Shown: piece by piece, positions 35,003 to 46,457 of the stretch | Position numbering within the stretch: position 1 is the stretch's first letter | Layout: the number at the start of each line of letters is the position of its first letter | Assembly (NCBI GenBank): GCA_009694515.1 | Contig: SHUV01000004.1 | Coordinates: forward strand, 1-61,641 | Length of the DNA: 61,641 nucleotides | DNA from: Candidatus Planktophila sp. | Lineage (GTDB): Bacteria; Actinomycetota; Actinomycetes; Nanopelagicales; Nanopelagicaceae | Direction of reading: 5' to 3' | Translations under genes and position numbers: made by a program | Notes under the pieces: generated by a model | The model's input: only the letters and a program-made list of their open reading frames with translations | What the model was told of the DNA's origin: nothing | Databases searched by the model: none

Positions 35003-35941
35003 ATGAGTAGAGAGTTAAGAACGCTGAGCGTGCCAGAAGGCGTTGAGGGCGAGCGAATTGATAGCGCCCTGACGCGAGTGCTTGGTCTCTCTCGCACGTC
35101 GGTAGTGAAGTTACTCGAAGATGGTGATATCAATTCAGGTGGACGCGCTATGCAAAAATCTGATCGAGTTACCGCAGGACAAGTCATTGAAGTTCTTCTG
35201 CCCGCACCGCTTAATCAAGACCCAATTCCACTGACTCCACTTGAGGGTCTTACCGTTGTTTATAACGATGATGACATCGTTGTTATCGATAAACCGGTTG
35301 GCTGCGCGGCCCACCCGAGCCCAGGTTGGATGGGTCCCACAGTTGTGGGCGCACTCATGGCTGCGGGCTACACAATTTCTACATCGGGCCCCGCAGAGCG
35401 GGCAGGTGTGGTTCATCGACTCGATGCCGGCACATCTGGACTCATGATTATTGCCAAGACCGATGCCGCGTATTTAAAGTTAAAAGAGATGTTTCGCGAT
35501 CATGATGTTGAAAAAACTTATCACGCACTTGTGCAAGGACATATGGATCCCTCTTCCGGAACTATCGATGCCCCGATTGATAGACATCCCAAGGAAGATC
35601 ATCGCTTTGCCGTAGTTGCAACCGGTAAAGAGAGCATCACGCACTATGAAGTCATTGAGTATTACCGCTCTGTCTCATTAGTAGAGGTGGAGTTAGAGAC
35701 TGGGCGCACACATCAAATTCGAGTTCACTTCTCGGCACTCAACCATCCACTTGTCGGTGACACTACTTATGGTGCAGATCCAGTGTTGGGCAAAAAAATG
35801 AAGATGTCTCGACCTTGGCTTCACGCTTTAGAGCTTCGCTTTAACCACCCGATTACAGGTGCGCCACTTGAGTTAGTCGCGCCATACCCACCCGACCTAC
35901 AGGCCTCTTTGGCGTTGCTATCCGAGGCAGTTCTGCCTTAG
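35003..35941 (+). CDS. rluD: RluA-family 23S rRNA pseudouridine synthase (RluD-like)
   Basis: A 312-residue enzyme: N-terminal S4 RNA-binding domain (about 14-62, RIDSALTRVLGLSRTSVVKLL) and pseudouridine synthase domain with catalytic D141 in HRLDAGTSGLM. GRTHQIRVHFSALNHPLVGD is a further family motif. RluD modifies helix 69 of 23S rRNA in E. coli; the RluA/RluC/RluD branches are hard to separate by eye, so the target positions are inferred. Conserved neighbour of lspA. Confidence 0.88.
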   Translation: MSRELRTLSVPEGVEGERIDSALTRVLGLSRTSVVKLLEDGDINSGGRAMQKSDRVTAGQVIEVLLPAPLNQDPIPLTPLEGLTVVYNDDDIVVIDKPVGCAAHPSPGWMGPTVVGALMAAGYTISTSGPAERAGVVHRLDAGTSGLMIIAKTDAAYLKLKEMFRDHDVEKTYHALVQGHMDPSSGTIDAPIDRHPKEDHRFAVVATGKESITHYEVIEYYRSVSLVEVELETGRTHQIRVHFSALNHPLVGDTTYGADPVLGKKMKMSRPWLHALELRFNHPITGAPLELVAPYPPDLQASLALLSEAVLP

Positions 35942-35960
35942 GCGCTAATGTTGCGCCACC

Positions 35961-38900
35961 ATGTCATCTGAAGATTTTTCAGCTTCACGGGCATCGACGA
36001 AAGACTCGTTTGTACATCTACATGTGCATACCGAGTACTCGATGCTCGATGGTGCCGCGCGCGTCGGTGATCTCGTTAATGAGGTAGCTCGCCAAGAAAT
36101 GCCCGCAATTGCAATGACAGATCACGGCAATGTATTTGGTGCCTTTGATTTCTATAAGCAAGCAACTAAAGCAGGCGTCAAACCGATTATTGGAATTGAA
36201 GCCTACGTTGCACCTGAATCACGATTTGATAAGAAGCGCGTTCAGTGGGCCGATGGCGGCGAAGATGATGTCTCCGGTGGTGGGGCCTATACGCATATGA
36301 CGATTTTGGCTGAGAACAATCAGGGGCTAGCAAATCTTTTTAAGCTCTCATCTCTTGCCTCATTAGAAGGTTATTACTACAAGCCCCGCATGGATCGCGA
36401 GCTGATCTCCAGATATGCCTATGGACTGATAGCAACAACGGGCTGCCCGGGTGGAGAAATCCAAACTCGTTTACGCATGGGAAATTACAAAGAGGCGCTA
36501 CGTGCGGCAAGTGATTATCGAGATATTTTCGGTGCTAATAACTTCTTTCTAGAAGTGATGGATCACCATATTGATATTGAGTCTCGCGTTAAAGCTGATC
36601 TACTTAAGCTGGGCAAAGAACTTAAATTGCCGCTGCTTGCAACTAATGATCTTCATTACACATTCCATGAGGATGCCGCAGCCCATGAAGCTCTGCTCTG
36701 TGTGCAATCTGGTTCTACCCTGGCTGATCCCAAGCGATTTAAATTCGACAATGATGAGTTCTATCTCAAGACCCCGGCCCAGATGCGCGAGCTCTTTAAA
36801 GAGATTCCAGAGTCATGCGATAACACCTTGCTCATTGCTGAACGTTGTAATGTAAAACTGCGCGAAGGTGAGAACCTCCTGCCTGCCTTTACTGTGCCAG
36901 AAGCAGAGACGGAAGATTCTTGGCTGCGCAAAGAAGCGGAACGCGGATTGCATGAACGCATGAAAGATAAGGCAACACCAGAGCACGTTACGCGCTTACA
37001 TTACGAACTCGATGTCATGATCAAGATGGGTTTCCCTGGGTACTTCCTGGTCGTTGCAGATCTTGTGGCACATGCAAAGAAAGTCGGAATTAGAGTTGGC
37101 CCAGGACGTGGCTCGGCCGCAGGTTCACTTGTGGCTTATGCACTCGGAATTACGGGCCTTGATCCGATTGAGCACGGACTTTTATTCGAGCGCTTTCTGA
37201 ATCCAGAGCGAATCTCAATGCCCGATATCGATCTCGACTTTGATGAACGTCGCCGCTCAGAAATGATTCGCTATGCAACTGAAAAATACGGTGAAGACCG
37301 TGTTGCGCAGATCATTACTTATGGAACTATCAAATCTAAGCAATCACTCAAAGATTCAACGCGCGTTCTCGGATACCCATATGCAGTCGGTGAAAAACTC
37401 ACCAAGGCACTTCCACCATCGGTGATGGGTAAAGACATCACTCTTTCTGGAGTATTCGATAGTAAAGACGCTAGATACGGAGAAGCAGGGGAGTTTAGAC
37501 AACTCTACGAAACGGATCCTGACTCCAAGCGAGTGGTAGATCTTGCAAAAGGTTTAGAAGGCCTGAAACGGCAATGGGGCGTGCACGCAGCTGGCGTTAT
37601 TCTCTCGCGCGAGCCTTTATTAGATGTGATTCCAATTCATCGCCGCGAAGCAGACGGTGCCATCATTACTCAATTCGATATGGGGGCCTGCGAATCTACC
37701 GGGCTGCTCAAAATGGATTTCTTGGGACTTCGCAACCTTTCTGTATTAGATGACGCCCTACTGAACATTAAAGCCAACCAGAATATTGATGTGGTTCTCG
37801 AAGATTTACCGCTGCACGATAAGAAGACCTTCGAACTTCTCTCACGCGGTGACACATTAGGTGTATTCCAACTCGACGGCGGCCCGATGCGTGCACTCCT
37901 TCGCAGTATGGCACCTGATTCCTTTGCTGACATTTCTGCCGTTATTGCGCTCTATCGCCCAGGACCAATGGGTGAGAATGCGCATAATAACTATGCAGAT
38001 CGAAAGAATTCACGGAAACCTGTTGAGCCAATTCATCCTGAGCTAAATCTTCCGCTACAGGAAATTCTTGGTGATACCTATGGTCTGATTGTTTATCAAG
38101 AGCAGGTAATGGCAATTGCACAAAAGGTTGCTGGCTTTACTCTGGGTCGCGCAGATCTATTGCGTAAGGCGATGGGTAAGAAGAATAAAGAGATTCTAGA
38201 TAAGGAGTACATTCCATTTGAAGCGGGAATGAAATCAAACGGTTTCTCAGAAGCTGCGACACAACGGCTATGGGAAGTTTTGATTCCCTTCTCTGACTAC
38301 GCATTTAACCGAGCACATAGCGCCGGCTATGGTGTGGTCTCTTTCTGGACTGCCTACTTAAAAGCAAATTACCCCACTGAATACATGGCGGCGCTGCTGA
38401 CAAGTGTGCGCGATGATAAAGATAAGTCGGCGCTCTATCTCTCGGAATGTCGCCGCATGGGTATTAAAGTCTTGCCGCCAGATGTTAATGAATCTGATGC
38501 CGAGTACACACCACGTGGTGTAGATATTCGCTTCGGATTAGCTGCTATCCGCAATGTCGGAGAAGGTGTTGTCGCCTCCATTAAGGGTGCCCGCGCAGCT
38601 AAGGGAGCGTTCGCCTCCTTTGGAGACTTCCTGGCAAAAGTTGATGCCAATGTGTGTAATAAGAAGACAATCGAATCTTTGGTCAAAGCCGGTGCATTTG
38701 ATTCCTTAGGTCATCCGCGTAAGGGGTTGATGGCTATTCACCTTGAAGCTATCGACTCTGTCATTGAGACAAAGCGTGCGGAAGCAATTGGTCAATTCGA
38801 TTTATTTGGCGGCGATTCGATTTCGCAAGTGGCAAGTATGGATATCGAGATTCCATCTATGGAATGGGATAAGTCAACGCTACTTACCTTTGAACGAGAG

Positions 38901-39494
38901 ATGCTCGGTCTCTATGTATCTGATCATCCGCTGCTCGGGGTGGAGCACGTTCTGCGTTCACACACAGACATGACTATTAGCGAACTACTAGATGAAAGTC
39001 CCGCTGATGGCGTCGTAACTATCGGCGGATTAATCACTGGTATCCAGCGAAAAGTTTCACGCCAAGGTGCATCATGGGCAGTGGTGAACGTTGAAGATTT
39101 AGAAGGAGCTATTGAAGTTCTCTTCTTCTCAAATACATATAATCAATACGCACTCTCTCTCACCGAAGATCGAGTGGTAGTTGTTAAGGGACGCTTCTCG
39201 CGCACCGATGAACAAGTCAGATTTACCGCCCTGGAAATGAAGATGCCAGATATTTCCGGAGCGCCCACTGGCCCGTTACTTATCACTTTGCCAGCAACGC
39301 AAGTGACACCTCCGATTGTCGAGCGAATAAAAGAGATTCTTCGTTCACATCCTGGAAAGCGTGAGGTCCACCTACATGTCGTGGATCAGCAGAAGACGAC
39401 CACTCTTAAAATTGACGCGCTAGTAACTTCATCGCCAAGTTTGAGCGCGGACCTCAAAGCAATTTTGGGCCCCGAGTGCCTGGTCCGTATTTAA
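35961..39494 (+). CDS. dnaE: Replicative DNA polymerase III alpha subunit DnaE
   Basis: A 1177-residue replicative polymerase. The PHP domain is intact (HLHVHTEYS at 19-27, MTDHGNVFG near 60), so metal-dependent proofreading by PHP, as shown for mycobacterial DnaE1, is likely. The palm has PDIDLDFDERRR; GPGRGSAAGSLVAYALGI, GVHAAGVILS, ALYRPGPM and FNRAHSAGYG follow; the C-terminal OB fold is at about 1000-1080. A GGCGC/GCGCC stem ends 3 nt before the ATG and no ribosome site is seen. Compare dnaE2, which lacks the PHP ligands. Confidence 0.96.
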   Translation: MSSEDFSASRASTKDSFVHLHVHTEYSMLDGAARVGDLVNEVARQEMPAIAMTDHGNVFGAFDFYKQATKAGVKPIIGIEAYVAPESRFDKKRVQWADGGEDDVSGGGAYTHMTILAENNQGLANLFKLSSLASLEGYYYKPRMDRELISRYAYGLIATTGCPGGEIQTRLRMGNYKEALRAASDYRDIFGANNFFLEVMDHHIDIESRVKADLLKLGKELKLPLLATNDLHYTFHEDAAAHEALLCVQSGSTLADPKRFKFDNDEFYLKTPAQMRELFKEIPESCDNTLLIAERCNVKLREGENLLPAFTVPEAETEDSWLRKEAERGLHERMKDKATPEHVTRLHYELDVMIKMGFPGYFLVVADLVAHAKKVGIRVGPGRGSAAGSLVAYALGITGLDPIEHGLLFERFLNPERISMPDIDLDFDERRRSEMIRYATEKYGEDRVAQIITYGTIKSKQSLKDSTRVLGYPYAVGEKLTKALPPSVMGKDITLSGVFDSKDARYGEAGEFRQLYETDPDSKRVVDLAKGLEGLKRQWGVHAAGVILSREPLLDVIPIHRREADGAIITQFDMGACESTGLLKMDFLGLRNLSVLDDALLNIKANQNIDVVLEDLPLHDKKTFELLSRGDTLGVFQLDGGPMRALLRSMAPDSFADISAVIALYRPGPMGENAHNNYADRKNSRKPVEPIHPELNLPLQEILGDTYGLIVYQEQVMAIAQKVAGFTLGRADLLRKAMGKKNKEILDKEYIPFEAGMKSNGFSEAATQRLWEVLIPFSDYAFNRAHSAGYGVVSFWTAYLKANYPTEYMAALLTSVRDDKDKSALYLSECRRMGIKVLPPDVNESDAEYTPRGVDIRFGLAAIRNVGEGVVASIKGARAAKGAFASFGDFLAKVDANVCNKKTIESLVKAGAFDSLGHPRKGLMAIHLEAIDSVIETKRAEAIGQFDLFGGDSISQVASMDIEIPSMEWDKSTLLTFEREMLGLYVSDHPLLGVEHVLRSHTDMTISELLDESPADGVVTIGGLITGIQRKVSRQGASWAVVNVEDLEGAIEVLFFSNTYNQYALSLTEDRVVVVKGRFSRTDEQVRFTALEMKMPDISGAPTGPLLITLPATQVTPPIVERIKEILRSHPGKREVHLHVVDQQKTTTLKIDALVTSSPSLSADLKAILGPECLVRI

Positions 39495-39504
39495 GCTATC
39501 GGTA

Positions 39505-39519
39505 ATCACGTCACGTGAT
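39505..39519. promoter_or_regulatory. Palindromic operator candidate at the -35 of the his-trp operon
   Basis: ATCACGT-C-ACGTGAT, 7-bp perfect arms about a single base. It covers positions -42 to -28 relative to a start at the hisD GTG, in place of a recognisable -35 box. No regulator gene is adjacent. Confidence 0.5.
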
Positions 39520-39534
39520 GCAGCGCTAACAAAG

Positions 39535-39540
39535 TAGAAT
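39535..39540 (+). promoter_or_regulatory. Leaderless -10 element for hisD
   Basis: TAGAAT, a strong -10 match, followed by 6 nt (GAGGGC) and the GTG of hisD. Transcription should begin at or next to the start codon. Confidence 0.6.
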
Positions 39541-39546
39541 GAGGGC

Positions 39547-40854
39547 GTGATTCGCACCCTTGATTTGCGTGGAAAGAGCCTTGATAAGGCTGGCTATCAA
39601 GGCCTGCTTCCACGGGCCACGCTAGATGTTGCACAAGCGATGGTTGCAATCGAACCAATTTTAAAGCGCGTTCGCGAAGGCAGCGAGGCAGATCTGATTG
39701 CACTTGCGCAAGAATTCGATGGCGTAACGCCAGCATCAATCAGAGTTCCACAATCAGCACTAGATGAGGCACTTGCCCAATTAGATCCGGCAATTCGCAC
39801 CGCGCTAGAGGTATCTGTGGCGCGCATTCGCATAGTACACAACGACCAGATTCGCACGGAGTCCAAGACCACCGTTGTCGACGGTGGCGTAGTAACTGAA
39901 AAATGGATACCCGTAGATCGCGTGGGGCTCTATGTTCCAGGTGGGCGCGCTGTCTATCCAAGTAGCGTGATGATGAATGTGATTCCGGCCCAGATTGCGA
40001 AAGTTTCTAGTATCGCTGTTGCTTCACCGCCACAAAAGGAATTTGGTGGCCTGCCACACCCAACAATTCTTGCAACGTGCGCGCTCCTTGGAATCACGGA
40101 AGTTTATGCAGTGGGTGGAGCACAAGCGATTGCACTCTTTGGCTATGGAATGAAGGATCTTTGCGCAAAGTGCGATTTGGTCACTGGACCAGGAAATATT
40201 TATGTGGCCGCTGCCAAGCGGGCACTTCGTGGAATCATCGGAATTGATTCAGAGGCTGGTCCTACTGAGATTGCAATTTTGGCTGATGAAAGTGCAATCG
40301 CAGCAGAAGTTGCGGCAGATCTGATCAGCCAAGCTGAGCACGATGTGATTGCCGCTGCAGTATTAGTGACCACATCGGAAAAGCTTGCGGCAGATGTAAT
40401 TGCCGAGCTTAAAGTGCGAGTGGCAAAGACGAAACACGCAGAGCGGATACGAACTGCCCTCTCAGGAATTCAGTCGGCGATAGCACTTGTTGATTCAATC
40501 GAACAGGGCCTAGCTGTTGTCAATGCTTACGCGGCCGAGCATTTAGAGATTCAGACAAAAAATGCTAGTGCCGATGCGTTGCAAATTCGCAATGCAGGCG
40601 CAGTATTTATTGGTCGCTTCTCACCAGTTTCACTGGGAGATTATTCGGCAGGTTCAAACCACGTATTGCCTACCGGGGGATGCGCATGTCACAGCAGTGG
40701 ACTTTCTGTGCAAACTTTCTTACGAGGGTTACATTTCATCGAGTATGACCAGAAAGCATTTACAGATATTGCAAGTACGGTCATTACTCTTGCCGAAGCT
40801 GAAGATCTTCCGGCACACGGTGAAGCGATGACTGCTCGATTGGAAAATTTATGA
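39547..40854 (+). CDS. hisD: Histidinol dehydrogenase HisD
   Basis: A 435-residue zinc enzyme catalysing the last two oxidations, histidinol to histidine, with [67 protein letters not shown] and [14 protein letters not shown] are family motifs; the zinc ligands are within the last four. GTG start with TAGAAT 6 nt upstream, implying a leaderless mRNA for the whole his-trp operon. ATGA overlap with hisC. Confidence 0.95.
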   Translation: MIRTLDLRGKSLDKAGYQGLLPRATLDVAQAMVAIEPILKRVREGSEADLIALAQEFDGVTPASIRVPQSALDEALAQLDPAIRTALEVSVARIRIVHNDQIRTESKTTVVDGGVVTEKWIPVDRVGLYVPGGRAVYPSSVMMNVIPAQIAKVSSIAVASPPQKEFGGLPHPTILATCALLGITEVYAVGGAQAIALFGYGMKDLCAKCDLVTGPGNIYVAAAKRALRGIIGIDSEAGPTEIAILADESAIAAEVAADLISQAEHDVIAAAVLVTTSEKLAADVIAELKVRVAKTKHAERIRTALSGIQSAIALVDSIEQGLAVVNAYAAEHLEIQTKNASADALQIRNAGAVFIGRFSPVSLGDYSAGSNHVLPTGGCACHSSGLSVQTFLRGLHFIEYDQKAFTDIASTVITLAEAEDLPAHGEAMTARLENL

Positions 40855-41948
40855 TGAGCCAAGATTGGCCATCGTGGTTGCCATTGCGCGGTAATTTGCG
40901 TGAGCTCTCAGCTTACGGTGCACCGCAGTTACCCGCCGATGCGGTCTTAAATACCAATGAAAATCCATACGCGCCTTCACCTGAACTGGCGCAGGCAATT
41001 GCCACACGGGTATTAACTGTTGCAAGTACCTTAAATCGCTATCCAGATCGCGATGCCCTATCTCTGCGCACCAAGTTGGCAGAGTTTGTGAACGATCTTT
41101 CTGCGACCTCTTTCACATCTGGAAATATCTGGGCTGCTAATGGCAGCAACGAAATCATTCAATCACTCTTCCTAGCCTTCGGTGGGGGATCAGCTATCGG
41201 TTTTACCCCTTCCTATTCGATGCACCCCCTTATTGCCGGCGTGTGTCAGGTTGCGTGGACCAATGGTTCTCGTAGAGGGGATTACTCACTTGATATTGAT
41301 AGCGCAGTTGCCCAGATTCAAAGTTCAAAGCCTTTATTGACTTTTATTACAACTCCCAATAATCCAACCGGATCTGCAGTTACCCTTGAAGAAATTGAGA
41401 AGTTAGCTATCAACACCCCTGGGCTGCTTGTTGTTGATGAAGCGTATTCAGAGTTCTCTGATGAGGCATCTGCCATAACTCTGATTGAGAAATATCCACA
41501 CGTAGTGGTCATTCGCACAATGAGTAAGGCTTTCTCATTCGCCGGTGCGCGAGTGGGATATCTCGTTGCTCACCCGTCGGTTATCGATGCCATGTTTTTA
41601 GTTCGCTTGCCTTATCACCTGAGCGCTCTGACTCAAGCTGCCGCTGAGGTCGCCCTCGATTTCAGCACCGAACTGTTGGCGACAGTGGATCAACTTCGCA
41701 GCGCTCGAAATCAGATGGCGCAGGAGTTAGAAGAATTGGGACTCACCGTCCTTCCAAGCAGCGCCAACTTCCTGCTCTTCACCGGTTTTGAGCAGTCATC
41801 GCCCGAACTCTGGCAGGCGCTGCTTGATAGAGGAGTTCTCATTAGAGATGTGGGATTATTGGGCTACCTAAGAGTCACCATTGGCAATGTGGCCGAGAAT
41901 AAGAAATTTATTGATTCACTATCGGCATGTCTAGGAGTAGAAATATGA
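40851..41948 (+). CDS. hisC: Histidinol-phosphate aminotransferase HisC
   Basis: A 365-residue PLP-dependent class I/II aminotransferase. [14 protein letters not shown] at the N-terminus, [36 protein letters not shown], and the PLP lysine in [16 protein letters not shown]. Two adjacent ATGs (40851 and 40854) are both possible; the first gives a 4-bp overlap with hisD. Its stop overlaps the hisB start in ATGA. Confidence 0.94.
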   Translation: MMSQDWPSWLPLRGNLRELSAYGAPQLPADAVLNTNENPYAPSPELAQAIATRVLTVASTLNRYPDRDALSLRTKLAEFVNDLSATSFTSGNIWAANGSNEIIQSLFLAFGGGSAIGFTPSYSMHPLIAGVCQVAWTNGSRRGDYSLDIDSAVAQIQSSKPLLTFITTPNNPTGSAVTLEEIEKLAINTPGLLVVDEAYSEFSDEASAITLIEKYPHVVVIRTMSKAFSFAGARVGYLVAHPSVIDAMFLVRLPYHLSALTQAAAEVALDFSTELLATVDQLRSARNQMAQELEELGLTVLPSSANFLLFTGFEQSSPELWQALLDRGVLIRDVGLLGYLRVTIGNVAENKKFIDSLSACLGVEI

Positions 41949-42529
41949 GAACAGCACGCGTTGAACGCACTACGAAAGAATCGAGTGTTCTAGTTGAACT
42001 TAACCTCGATGGCACCGGTGAGATCTCAGTAGATACCGGCGTTCCCTTCTTCGATCACATGCTCTCACAGCTCGGAAAACATTCAGGATTTAATCTCACC
42101 GTAAAGACATCAGGTGATGTTGATGTCGATTCACACCACACTGTGGAAGATACCTCTCTTGCTTTTGGTCAGGCGCTACGCGAGGCGCTAGGTGATAAAG
42201 CTGGCATCCGACGTTTCGGTGATGCGATGGTTCCACTAGATGAGGTTCTGGTTCAGGCTGCTGTAGATCTATCAGGCCGACCATATTTAGTGCACCGTCA
42301 ACCTGAAATTGTTGAACTCATTGGCACATTCGATACAACTCTTGGTAAGCACATTTGGGAATCTATAGTTGCAGAGGCGCGTATTGCACTGCATGTGAGA
42401 GTTCTTGAAGGTCGCAATGCGCATCACGTTTTCGAAGCGCAATTTAAAGCGGTGGCACGTGCGCTGCGCGATGCTGTCGCAATTGATCCACGAGTTGCAG
42501 GGATTCCTTCAACAAAAGGATCTCTCTAG
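41945..42529 (+). CDS. hisB: Imidazoleglycerol-phosphate dehydratase HisB
   Basis: A 194-residue manganese enzyme, monofunctional (no histidinol phosphatase domain). [34 protein letters not shown] and the second set [15 protein letters not shown] carry the metal histidines. AGGAG lies 7 nt before ATG 41945. Ends 4 bp before hisH. Confidence 0.95.
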   Translation: MRTARVERTTKESSVLVELNLDGTGEISVDTGVPFFDHMLSQLGKHSGFNLTVKTSGDVDVDSHHTVEDTSLAFGQALREALGDKAGIRRFGDAMVPLDEVLVQAAVDLSGRPYLVHRQPEIVELIGTFDTTLGKHIWESIVAEARIALHVRVLEGRNAHHVFEAQFKAVARALRDAVAIDPRVAGIPSTKGSL

Positions 42530-42533
42530 CTTC

Positions 42534-43127
42534 GTGATTGCAATTCTCGATTATGGCTCTGGAAATCTTCGGTCAGCACAACGCGCCTTTGAGACATCCG
42601 GCAAAGAAGTTCTAATTACTTCTGACTATGAAACTGCTCTCAATGCCGAAGGCTTAGTAGTTCCTGGTGTGGGTGCATTTGCTGCATGCATGCAAGGACT
42701 TATAAAGGTGCGCGGAGATCAGATTGTGCGCGAACGTTTTGCGGCAAAGCGTCCAACTCTTGGAATTTGTGTTGGTATGCAAATCTTTTTTGCACGCGGC
42801 ATTGAACATGGTGAGCATGCAGGAGTCGGAATGTGGGATGCCACTGTTGAAAAACTTAACGCACCGATTTTGCCGCATATGGGATGGAATACCGTCCGCC
42901 CTGCTGCAGGCAGCACGCTCTTTGCTGGCGTTGAAGATCAATCGTTTTATTTCGTGCACTCATATGCAGCAAAAGTATCGGTGGGAGCTATGCCTACCCT
43001 TGCCAATCATGGTGAAGATTTCATCGCCGCTATTGAAGATGGCGCACTGACCGCTACCCAATTTCACCCAGAAAAGTCTTCCGATGCCGGGTTACATTTG
43101 ATTAAGAATTGGGCGCAGACGCTATGA
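42534..43127 (+). CDS. hisH: Imidazole glycerol phosphate synthase glutaminase subunit HisH
   Basis: A 197-residue class I glutamine amidotransferase that feeds ammonia to HisF. Begins [13 protein letters not shown]; nucleophile cysteine in [11 protein letters not shown] and E of the triad in FHPEKS near the C-terminus. I start at GTG 42534, since longer frame starts run back into hisB. Overlaps hisA/priA by 4 bp. Confidence 0.93.
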   Translation: MIAILDYGSGNLRSAQRAFETSGKEVLITSDYETALNAEGLVVPGVGAFAACMQGLIKVRGDQIVRERFAAKRPTLGICVGMQIFFARGIEHGEHAGVGMWDATVEKLNAPILPHMGWNTVRPAAGSTLFAGVEDQSFYFVHSYAAKVSVGAMPTLANHGEDFIAAIEDGALTATQFHPEKSSDAGLHLIKNWAQTL

Positions 43128-43849
43128 GTTATTTAGAGCTACTTCCAGCAGTGGATGTCAAAGATGGTCGCGCCGTCAGGCTTGTCCAAGGTGAACTCAG
43201 CGCCGAGACTGCCTACGGTAATCCATTGGAAGTTGCTCTTGAATTTCAAGCAGCAGGTGCTGAATGGTTACACCTTGTCGATCTCGATGCCGCCTTCGGA
43301 ATCGGTGAGAACAGTGCGCAGTTAGCAGAAGTTGTTGGCAGGCTCGATATCAAGGTGGAGCTTTCCGGTGGAATTCGCGATGATGAATCACTTGCGCGAG
43401 CACTTGCAACTGGTTGCACTCGCGTCAATCTTGGAACTGCAGCGTTAGAAAATCCAGAGTGGACCGTTCGTGTTATTGCCGAACATGGTGATCGGATTGC
43501 AGTGGGCCTTGATGTGCGCGGACATGTGCTTGCCGCACGTGGATGGACCAAAGAAGGCGGAGATCTCTTTGAAACTATTGCGCGCTTAGAGCGTGATGGA
43601 TGTGCGCGCTATGTGGTTACTGATGTAACTAAAGACGGAACCCTGCAAGGACCAAATATTGAGTTACTCAAAGAGGTTTGCGCCGTTACTTCAAAGCCAG
43701 TAGTTGCCTCCGGCGGGATTTCATCTCTTGCAGATATTGCTGCACTTTCGGCGCTGAACTCACTTGGCGTGGAAGGTGCGATTGTGGGCAAGGCGCTCTA
43801 TGCCGGTGCCTTCACCCTTGCACAAGCGTTGGCGCAGACCCGATCATGA
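43124..43849 (+). CDS. priA: Phosphoribosyl isomerase A (bifunctional HisA/TrpF)
   Basis: A 241-residue beta/alpha barrel isomerase. Catalytic aspartates in [18 protein letters not shown] and [15 protein letters not shown]; phosphate loops [10 protein letters not shown] and VASGGISSL. In actinobacteria this protein (PriA) acts both on ProFAR in histidine synthesis and on phosphoribosyl anthranilate in tryptophan synthesis; no separate trpF is found in the adjoining trp genes, which supports the dual role. Sequence alone cannot fully exclude a HisA-only enzyme. ATGA overlaps on both sides. Confidence 0.88.
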   Translation: MSYLELLPAVDVKDGRAVRLVQGELSAETAYGNPLEVALEFQAAGAEWLHLVDLDAAFGIGENSAQLAEVVGRLDIKVELSGGIRDDESLARALATGCTRVNLGTAALENPEWTVRVIAEHGDRIAVGLDVRGHVLAARGWTKEGGDLFETIARLERDGCARYVVTDVTKDGTLQGPNIELLKEVCAVTSKPVVASGGISSLADIAALSALNSLGVEGAIVGKALYAGAFTLAQALAQTRS

Positions 43850-44619
43850 GTCTTTCCGTACGAATCATTCCGTGCCTTGATGTCACTGATGGCCGAGTGG
43901 TGAAGGGAGTCAACTTTACAGATCTCGTCGATGCTGGTGATCCGGTTGAAATGGCTGCGCTCTATAACAAAGAGGGCGCCGATGAGCTCACCTTCTTAGA
44001 TATTTCTGCAAGTGTTGCCGGGCGCGAAACAACTCTTGATGTGGTGCGCCGAACCGCCGAGCAAGTATTTATTCCACTGACGGTAGGCGGAGGTATTCGC
44101 ACGGTGGAGGATGTGGACCGCTTACTACGTGCAGGTGCGGATAAAATCAGTATCAATACTGCCGCGATTGCTAGACCAGAACTCATCTCTGAAATTGCAG
44201 ATCGATTTGGTTCGCAAGTTCTTGTGATCTCTATCGATGCCCGCCGGGCACGAACCGAATCTGGTTTTGAAGTAACAACTCATGGCGGTCGTCAGAGTGC
44301 GGGTATTGATGCACTTACCTGGGTTGAAAAAGCATGTGAACTAGGAGTTGGCGAGATATTGCTCAACTCAATGGATGCCGATGGAACTCGCGCCGGATAT
44401 GACATCGGAATGATCAAGGCGGTTCGTGCCGTATCAAAGGTTCCCCTAATTGCAAGCGGAGGGGCAGGTTCTCTTGAAGACTTCAGCGCCGCCCTTGATG
44501 CCGGGGCGGATGCCCTACTAGCAGCAAGCGTCTTTCACTTTGGGGTGCATCGCATCGGGGATGTGAAGAAATATCTGAATGCTCACAATTATTCGGTGCG
44601 CAATACCCAGAGCGCGTAA
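43846..44619 (+). CDS. hisF: Imidazole glycerol phosphate synthase cyclase subunit HisF
   Basis: A 257-residue beta/alpha barrel. The two catalytic aspartates are in [19 protein letters not shown] (D11) and [23 protein letters not shown] and [12 protein letters not shown] are phosphate sites. Receives ammonia from HisH and releases AICAR. I start at ATG 43846, inside the priA stop. A 14-bp gap follows before hisI. Confidence 0.95.
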   Translation: MSLSVRIIPCLDVTDGRVVKGVNFTDLVDAGDPVEMAALYNKEGADELTFLDISASVAGRETTLDVVRRTAEQVFIPLTVGGGIRTVEDVDRLLRAGADKISINTAAIARPELISEIADRFGSQVLVISIDARRARTESGFEVTTHGGRQSAGIDALTWVEKACELGVGEILLNSMDADGTRAGYDIGMIKAVRAVSKVPLIASGGAGSLEDFSAALDAGADALLAASVFHFGVHRIGDVKKYLNAHNYSVRNTQSA

Positions 44620-44633
44620 GGCAGAATAAGCAC

Positions 44634-44984
44634 ATGAGAGCTGAACTTTCCCCAGAAGTACTCGCGCTCTTAAAAGACCCGACAACACTGATTCCTGCCA
44701 TTGCCCAAGATGTTAATACCCGAGAAGTGCTCATGCTTGCCTATATGAATACCGAAGCACTTGCACTGACTCTTGCAACTGGTAAGGCAACCTACTTTTC
44801 CCGAAGTCGCAATGAGATTTGGGTAAAAGGTGAGACATCGGGTCATACCCAGATGGTGCATGCGGTAGCACTTGATTGTGACGGCGATACACTTCTAATT
44901 ACGGTCGACCAAGTGGGCGCCGCCTGTCACACAGGAGATCGCACTTGTTTCCACCAAGCATTGGCAACATCACATGAAGATTGA
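44634..44984 (+). CDS. hisI: Phosphoribosyl-AMP cyclohydrolase HisI
   Basis: A 116-residue zinc/magnesium hydrolase opening the adenine ring of [36 protein letters not shown] and [11 protein letters not shown] plus [10 protein letters not shown] carry the metal ligands. It is monofunctional; the HisE pyrophosphatase and HisG are not in the window. CAGAAT lies 6 nt before the ATG, a weak internal leaderless site. Overlaps trpE by 11 bp. Confidence 0.94.
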   Translation: MRAELSPEVLALLKDPTTLIPAIAQDVNTREVLMLAYMNTEALALTLATGKATYFSRSRNEIWVKGETSGHTQMVHAVALDCDGDTLLITVDQVGAACHTGDRTCFHQALATSHED

Positions 44985-46455
44985 AGAATTTCGCAAGCAC
45001 GCACAGTCTCACAATGTAATTCCTGTCTATCGAAAACTTCTTGCTGATGGCGAAACCCCACTTAATATTTATAAGAAATTAGCTCAAAATAGGCCCGGTA
45101 CCTTTCTACTGGAGTCGGCCGAGCACGGGGGAGTATGGTCTCGATATTCATTTATCGGTGTTAAAAGTCAGACCACTTTGACCGAAAAAGATGGGCAAGC
45201 GCTCTGGATTGGAAAACCTCCAGTGGGAGTTCCAACTGGAGTCGATCCACTGACTGCGCTACGCCAAAGTGTTGCTCACTTAAAGTCACCGAAAATTGAT
45301 GGCCTACCGACTCTGACCGGTGGACTCGTTGGATATATGGGCTATGACGCGGTGCGAAGATTAGAGAAATTGCCGACAAGTTCTACGCGAGATATTGAAC
45401 TTCCTGAAATCTCCTTCATGCTCACGAGTGATCTGGTTGTCATGGATCACTCAGATGGCACCATCATCTTGATTGCCAATGCAATCAACTGGGATGGATC
45501 AAGTGAGCGAGTCGATGATTCATATCTTGATGCAATCTCTCGCTTAGACCGGATGCAGAAAGAGCTACTTGGCTCCATCGCTGGAGATGTATCGGCCCTT
45601 CCCTCCTTTGATAAACCCCTATTTGATCGCAATATAAGCGAGCAGGATTTCAAGAGCAAGGTTGAAATCGCGAAGGAAGAAATTCGTGCGGGTGAAGCTT
45701 TCCAAATTGTTCTCTCGCAGAGATTTTCCATGCCAACCTCAGCTGATGCGCTAGATATCTATCGCATGCTACGCCTTAATAACCCCAGCCCATATATGTA
45801 TCTCTTTAGATTTGAAGATGGTTACGACGTTGTTGGTTCAAGTCCTGAAGCACTGGTGAAAGTTACCGGTAAGCAAGTGATGGTCCATCCAATCGCGGGA
45901 ACTCGCAAACGCTCTGACTCCATTGAAGAAGATGTGCGATTAGGTGAAGAGTTACTGGCAGATCCCAAGGAGCGGGCAGAACATTTGATGTTAGTAGATC
46001 TGGGCCGTAATGATTTAGGTCGCATCTGTGCACCTGGTTCAGTTGAGGTCATTGATTTCATGCACATTGAACGTTATTCCCATGTGATGCACATTGTTTC
46101 TACCGTCGTGGGCGAACTCGCAGGTGATAAGTTACCTATTGACGCACTCTTCTCTGTCTTTCCTGCCGGAACACTTTCGGGAGCCCCGAAGCCACGTGCG
46201 ATGGAGATTATTGAATCCCTTGAGCCCACACGTCGCGCGCTCTATGGTGGAGCAATCGGCTACTTCGATTTCACTGGCAATATTGATACCTGTATCGCCA
46301 TTCGAACAGCGTTGGTGCATAACGGGATCGCATATGTGCAAGCTGGTGCCGGGATTGTTGCTGACTCTGATCCCACTGCCGAAAATGATGAAACCCTTAA
46401 CAAGGCAGCGGCAGTATTGGGTGCTATCGCAGCTGCCAATGAGCTAAAGAGATAA
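44974..46455 (+). CDS. trpE: Anthranilate synthase component I TrpE
   Basis: A 493-residue chorismate-using enzyme. N-terminal [18 protein letters not shown] includes the tryptophan feedback site; [13 protein letters not shown]; the C-terminal chorismate domain has [36 protein letters not shown] and [12 protein letters not shown]. The trpG glutaminase is not adjacent. Because the gene starts inside hisI, there is no room for a trp leader peptide or attenuator. Confidence 0.94.
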   Translation: MKIEEFRKHAQSHNVIPVYRKLLADGETPLNIYKKLAQNRPGTFLLESAEHGGVWSRYSFIGVKSQTTLTEKDGQALWIGKPPVGVPTGVDPLTALRQSVAHLKSPKIDGLPTLTGGLVGYMGYDAVRRLEKLPTSSTRDIELPEISFMLTSDLVVMDHSDGTIILIANAINWDGSSERVDDSYLDAISRLDRMQKELLGSIAGDVSALPSFDKPLFDRNISEQDFKSKVEIAKEEIRAGEAFQIVLSQRFSMPTSADALDIYRMLRLNNPSPYMYLFRFEDGYDVVGSSPEALVKVTGKQVMVHPIAGTRKRSDSIEEDVRLGEELLADPKERAEHLMLVDLGRNDLGRICAPGSVEVIDFMHIERYSHVMHIVSTVVGELAGDKLPIDALFSVFPAGTLSGAPKPRAMEIIESLEPTRRALYGGAIGYFDFTGNIDTCIAIRTALVHNGIAYVQAGAGIVADSDPTAENDETLNKAAAVLGAIAAANELKR

Positions 46456-46457
46456 CG

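Noticed and set aside
35941-35957. GGCGC/GCGCC hairpin just before the dnaE ATG
   Set aside because: Only 5 bp, no T-run and no ribosome site to hide; kept as a remark in the dnaE entry.
42405-42533. N-terminal extension of HisH into hisB
   Set aside because: HisH proteins begin at the [10 protein letters not shown] stretch; the GTG at 42534 gives normal length and spacing.
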